A DNA stretch of 64,000 nt. Source: Brevibacterium yomogidense (lineage in GTDB: Bacteria; Actinomycetota; Actinomycetes; Actinomycetales; Brevibacteriaceae). Location: positions 772,187 through 836,186 of the forward strand of contig NZ_JABASY010000001.1 of NCBI RefSeq assembly GCF_016107685.1, given 5' to 3'. The notes under the pieces were generated by a model, which was given only the letters and a program-made list of their open reading frames with translations, was not told the DNA's origin and did not search any database. The first letter of the stretch is position 1, and the number at the start of each line of letters is the position of its first letter. Both the position numbers and the translations under genes were made by a program. Shown in pieces: positions 61,325 to 64,000 of the stretch.

Positions 61325-63973
61325 ATGAGCGATCCGACGGCGGCGCACGACGCGGTATCCGAGGCGTGGGCGCGGCAGAGCTCTCCCGTCGTCGTGCCCG
61401 GAGTGGACTTCGCCCCGTATCCCGAGCCCGTGCGGTTCCCCCATGCTTCCGATGCGGTCCCCTCAGCGCGTGGCGGTGCGGTGGGCGACGGTGCGGTGGG
61501 CGACGACGTCGACCCGTTCGATTCGCTCGCGTCGACGGTCCTCGAGCACATCCGGCGTCGGCGCGGTGCCGTCGTCGTGCTCACGGGCCCGTACGGGGCC
61601 GGGCACACGGATGTGGTGGGTGCCGTGAACCGCGGGATCCCCTCCGTGTCGGACAGCGGATTCGCCTACGTGCCCCGCGTCGATCTCCTGGGCGACGAGC
61701 ATCTTCGCACCGTCGATGCGATCGTCCGTGAGGGCACGCGGCCGGTCCTCTTCACCGCGACCGAGGTCCCGGACCGGTACGCGAGTGTCCTGGGTTCCCA
61801 GCGCGGCCTGTCGCTGGCGCTCCGCCCGCTGGACCGCGGTGCCGCCGCGGCCGTCATCAGGCGACTCACGGGCGTGCAGCCGCTGGAACCCACTCTCACC
61901 TTCCTCCTCGAGCTCACGGGTGGTCTGCGTGGTCTGCTCGTGTCCACTGTGCACATGGGGCTGGCGGAGCGGTGGCTCACCCGTTCGGGGGGACGGCTGG
62001 TCGTCGGTCGTCCGCCGTCCTTCACGGACCGGGGTTGGGCGGAGCAGGAGATCGCCCTCATCGCCCGTGTGGTCGGGAAGGACGGGACGGCTCTCCTGTC
62101 GTCTCTCGCGGTCTCCGGTCCGCGGCCGCTGTCGGACGTCATGCGCGAGTCCGTGAGGCGGCGCGAAGTCGTTCGCCTGGAGCGGCTGGGGGTCGTGCGC
62201 TTCGACAACGCGGCCGTCGGCCTCCACCCCCCGCTCCTCGCCCATGCGCTGCGGCTCGTCGGCTCGGTGGGTGAGGAGCGTGCCCCGGGCATCAGCGGTC
62301 TCGGCGGGGCCGTCGGCCCCGCGAGCGCCAACCCCGCGACTGATGACCCCGCGGCTGATGACCCCGCGGCTGATGACCTCGCGAACGTCGAAGCCGTGGA
62401 TGGCGACGGCACGGGTGACGACGGCGCGGTCCTGCGCGAGGCGCTGGCGGACCTGGAGCACGGGCTGCTGGGCAACGCATACCACCATCTGGAGGCGCTG
62501 GCCTCCCCTCGCGCCCTGGCGGTCCGGGCGATCGTCGACGCTGTCAACGGACGGCCGCGCACGTCCATGGAGACCCTCGGCTCCCTCGCGGAGTCGACGG
62601 GATCCCCCGATTACGCGGCACTCCGTGAGGTGGTGAAGGTCTTCACCGTGCGCGGTGTCGTGTTCCCCGACGAACAGGGACGCGGGGAGCCCTCCGACCC
62701 GCACCTGCGCGAGCTGATCCGAGCGGCGCGGGTCGTCAGCGACATGACGTGCACCTTCGCACCGACGACGGACGACGACGGTACGGGGTCGACGGCGTCG
62801 GACAGGGCCGCACGGCTCCTGGACGGCCTCTGCGGAACGGTGGAGGAGCCTCCGGAGGAGGACGACGTCCGACGCGCTGGCCCCTGCTGGGGATCCTGGT
62901 CCCGGGACGCCGGCGGACCCGACGGTCCTCCTCCGCCGGACTTCGTGGAGGTCTGCCGGGTCGTGGGCCGCGCGTTCGCGGCCGCGGTGCTCGGCCGTGA
63001 CGACGATGCCCGCGCCGCGTTCGCGCTCCTGGAACAGATGGACCTCACCCGGCTGCCCGTCATCGGCTCGTCGTGGGTGGTCGAGCACGTGGGGCTCGCG
63101 CGGCTCCTCGTCGAGGTCGACGAGGACCCCGTCCCGCACGACTGGTTCGCAGGTGAGCCGCTCGGTCGGCCACTGCTGCGCAGCGTGTCGACGATGTCGT
63201 TGGAACTCTTGGGCGCGCTCTGCCGCGGTGGTGCGTCCCCGGACCTGCTGGGTCGGCTGACGGATCTCTGGGCGGTCTTCGAGACCCGGAAGCCGTCGGG
63301 GATCGTCACCCGCGACCACGTCGACGCGCTCGACTTCGCGGTCGCCGGTCCGATGTCGACTGACCTCATCGGGCCGCCCGGCGTCGACGTCGTCACGAAC
63401 GAGCGCCGCCCCACGACTGTGAGTGTGCGGGCGGCGGTGGAAGCGGGCCGGCTGCTCCGCTGCGCGCCCGACGACCTCATCGAGGAATGGGCGGCGGGCG
63501 CGCGCGGTGCCCTCCCCGGGGTCACGCGGCTGCTGGCCCGGGCAGTGGTGCTGCGGCGGGTCGGCACCCTTCCCGCGCGGGTGTGCGGCGCATTCGCGGA
63601 CATCGCGGAGGAAGCGGGAGTGGAACCGGAGGTCAGCGCGCTGCTGCGGGCCCGGGAGGCGGACGACCCGGAGGCGTACGACGCGGCACGCGACGTGCTG
63701 CGCCGCACCCGCCCCGCGCTCGTCGTTCCGCGGTGGGAGCCCGTCGGCCACGACCCGGCCCATTTCGAGCGCTCCCTGCGCACATCACGCCTGACGGGCC
63801 TCACCGCCCGCGAACGGGCCGTGGTCGTCCGCGTCGTGAGCGGTGACGGGACGGACGGGATCGCTGAGGCACTGGGCATCTCACCCCGCACCGTGGAGAC
63901 GCACGTGCGGAACGCGTACCGGAAGCTCGGGGTGCACAGCCGCACCGAACTGCGAGCGGAGATCGTGCGATGA
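61325..63973 (+). CDS. Large LuxR-family regulator (LAL-like) with degenerate P-loop
   Basis: 882 residues from ATG 61325 (AAGGGGGCGG upstream). The C-terminal GerE/LuxR HTH is clear: 'LTARERAVVVRVVSGDGTDGIAEALGISPRTVETHVRNAYRKLGVHSRTEL'-like pattern over the last 60 residues. The N-terminal region resembles an AAA/STAND ATPase but Walker A reads 'GPYGAGHT': His94 replaces the Lys. A short ADDPA repeat lies near residue 340. Possibly controls the preceding polysaccharide operon (position only). Confidence 0.82.
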   Translation: MSDPTAAHDAVSEAWARQSSPVVVPGVDFAPYPEPVRFPHASDAVPSARGGAVGDGAVGDDVDPFDSLASTVLEHIRRRRGAVVVLTGPYGAGHTDVVGAVNRGIPSVSDSGFAYVPRVDLLGDEHLRTVDAIVREGTRPVLFTATEVPDRYASVLGSQRGLSLALRPLDRGAAAAVIRRLTGVQPLEPTLTFLLELTGGLRGLLVSTVHMGLAERWLTRSGGRLVVGRPPSFTDRGWAEQEIALIARVVGKDGTALLSSLAVSGPRPLSDVMRESVRRREVVRLERLGVVRFDNAAVGLHPPLLAHALRLVGSVGEERAPGISGLGGAVGPASANPATDDPAADDPAADDLANVEAVDGDGTGDDGAVLREALADLEHGLLGNAYHHLEALASPRALAVRAIVDAVNGRPRTSMETLGSLAESTGSPDYAALREVVKVFTVRGVVFPDEQGRGEPSDPHLRELIRAARVVSDMTCTFAPTTDDDGTGSTASDRAARLLDGLCGTVEEPPEEDDVRRAGPCWGSWSRDAGGPDGPPPPDFVEVCRVVGRAFAAAVLGRDDDARAAFALLEQMDLTRLPVIGSSWVVEHVGLARLLVEVDEDPVPHDWFAGEPLGRPLLRSVSTMSLELLGALCRGGASPDLLGRLTDLWAVFETRKPSGIVTRDHVDALDFAVAGPMSTDLIGPPGVDVVTNERRPTTVSVRAAVEAGRLLRCAPDDLIEEWAAGARGALPGVTRLLARAVVLRRVGTLPARVCGAFADIAEEAGVEPEVSALLRAREADDPEAYDAARDVLRRTRPALVVPRWEPVGHDPAHFERSLRTSRLTGLTARERAVVVRVVSGDGTDGIAEALGISPRTVETHVRNAYRKLGVHSRTELRAEIVR

Positions 63974-64000
63974 CGGGACAGAGCCCCCCTGGGGCGGGAG
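63970..64000 (+). CDS. Start of a further gene (cut by window end)
   Basis: An ATG overlapping the LuxR stop (ATGA) opens a frame beginning MTGQSPPGAG to the window edge, following the coupling pattern common here. Too short for identification. Confidence 0.4.
   Translation, partial: MTGQSPPGAG

Overview
The window is about 64 kb of very GC-rich, densely packed DNA. It has many GTG starts and ATGA/GTGA gene overlaps, GntR, IclR, ArsR and LuxR regulators, a RamB-type regulator beside a glyoxylate shunt, DtxR/IdeR-like iron boxes and lipoprotein lipoboxes. Together these point to the chromosome of a high-GC actinobacterium (Actinomycetota). The genus cannot be fixed from this window. No rRNA, tRNA, CRISPR array, integrase or intact insertion sequence was seen.

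Layout. 1-0.9 kb: tail of an IclR regulator and a decayed proline-racemase-family remnant. 1.1-6.2 kb (minus strand): HAD protein - murI - DUF308 operon, a small membrane protein coupled to a beta-lactamase-fold hydrolase, and an ArsR regulator with its own operator. 6.3-17 kb: metabolic genes (phytoene-dehydrogenase-like oxidoreductase, thioesterase, alpha-methylacyl-CoA racemase, mutarotase-like protein, APC permease, L-2-hydroxyglutarate oxidase) plus an orphan Mod-type DNA methyltransferase. 17-21.5 kb: two tandem DUF4333 lipoproteins, a siderophore-interacting reductase behind a DtxR-like box, and an MHS-type transporter. 21.7-28.5 kb: a six-gene minus-strand uptake operon (lipoprotein binding protein, two permeases, ATPase, HAD phosphatase, EEP-family hydrolase) divergent from a GntR/UTRA regulator with a 14-bp perfect palindrome between them.

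28.5-37.7 kb: ramB-like regulator divergent from aceA and aceB (glyoxylate shunt), then an IclR regulator, a MetF-like protein and a DmdA/GcvT-like folate-dependent methyltransferase, which together resemble a demethylation module, and a cupin. 37.7-41.2 kb: a solitary AbiEi/VSR-like nuclease gene bracketed by three copies of a palindromic repeat, then a ThDP-dependent enzyme. 41.7-47.5 kb: small HTH protein, inositol-monophosphatase-family protein, and an iron-siderophore ABC transporter (ATPase, two FecCD permeases, binding protein) behind DtxR-like boxes. 47.7-49.6 kb: YtcJ-like amidohydrolase.

49.7-60.6 kb: the most unusual region, a plus-strand surface-polysaccharide operon with a chain-length/tyrosine-kinase-like protein whose Walker A lysine is arginine, two glycosyltransferases, an EpsG-like polymerase, a membrane-anchored phytase/propeller-like protein, a fused MurT-GatD-like protein, an APH-fold kinase and a flippase. 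In the fused protein the glutamine-amidotransferase half has lost both catalytic residues (Cys to Arg, His to Gln) while the Mur-ligase half keeps its P-loop and zinc ribbon. This could be a repurposed Mur ligase acting on something other than lipid II. 61.3-64 kb: a large LuxR-type regulator with a broken P-loop, overlapping the first codons of another gene.

Several intergenic regions carry short tandem arrays (7 x 19 bp, 7 x 17 bp, about 9 x 13 bp, 3.5 x 29 bp) and dispersed hairpins that no annotated gene explains.
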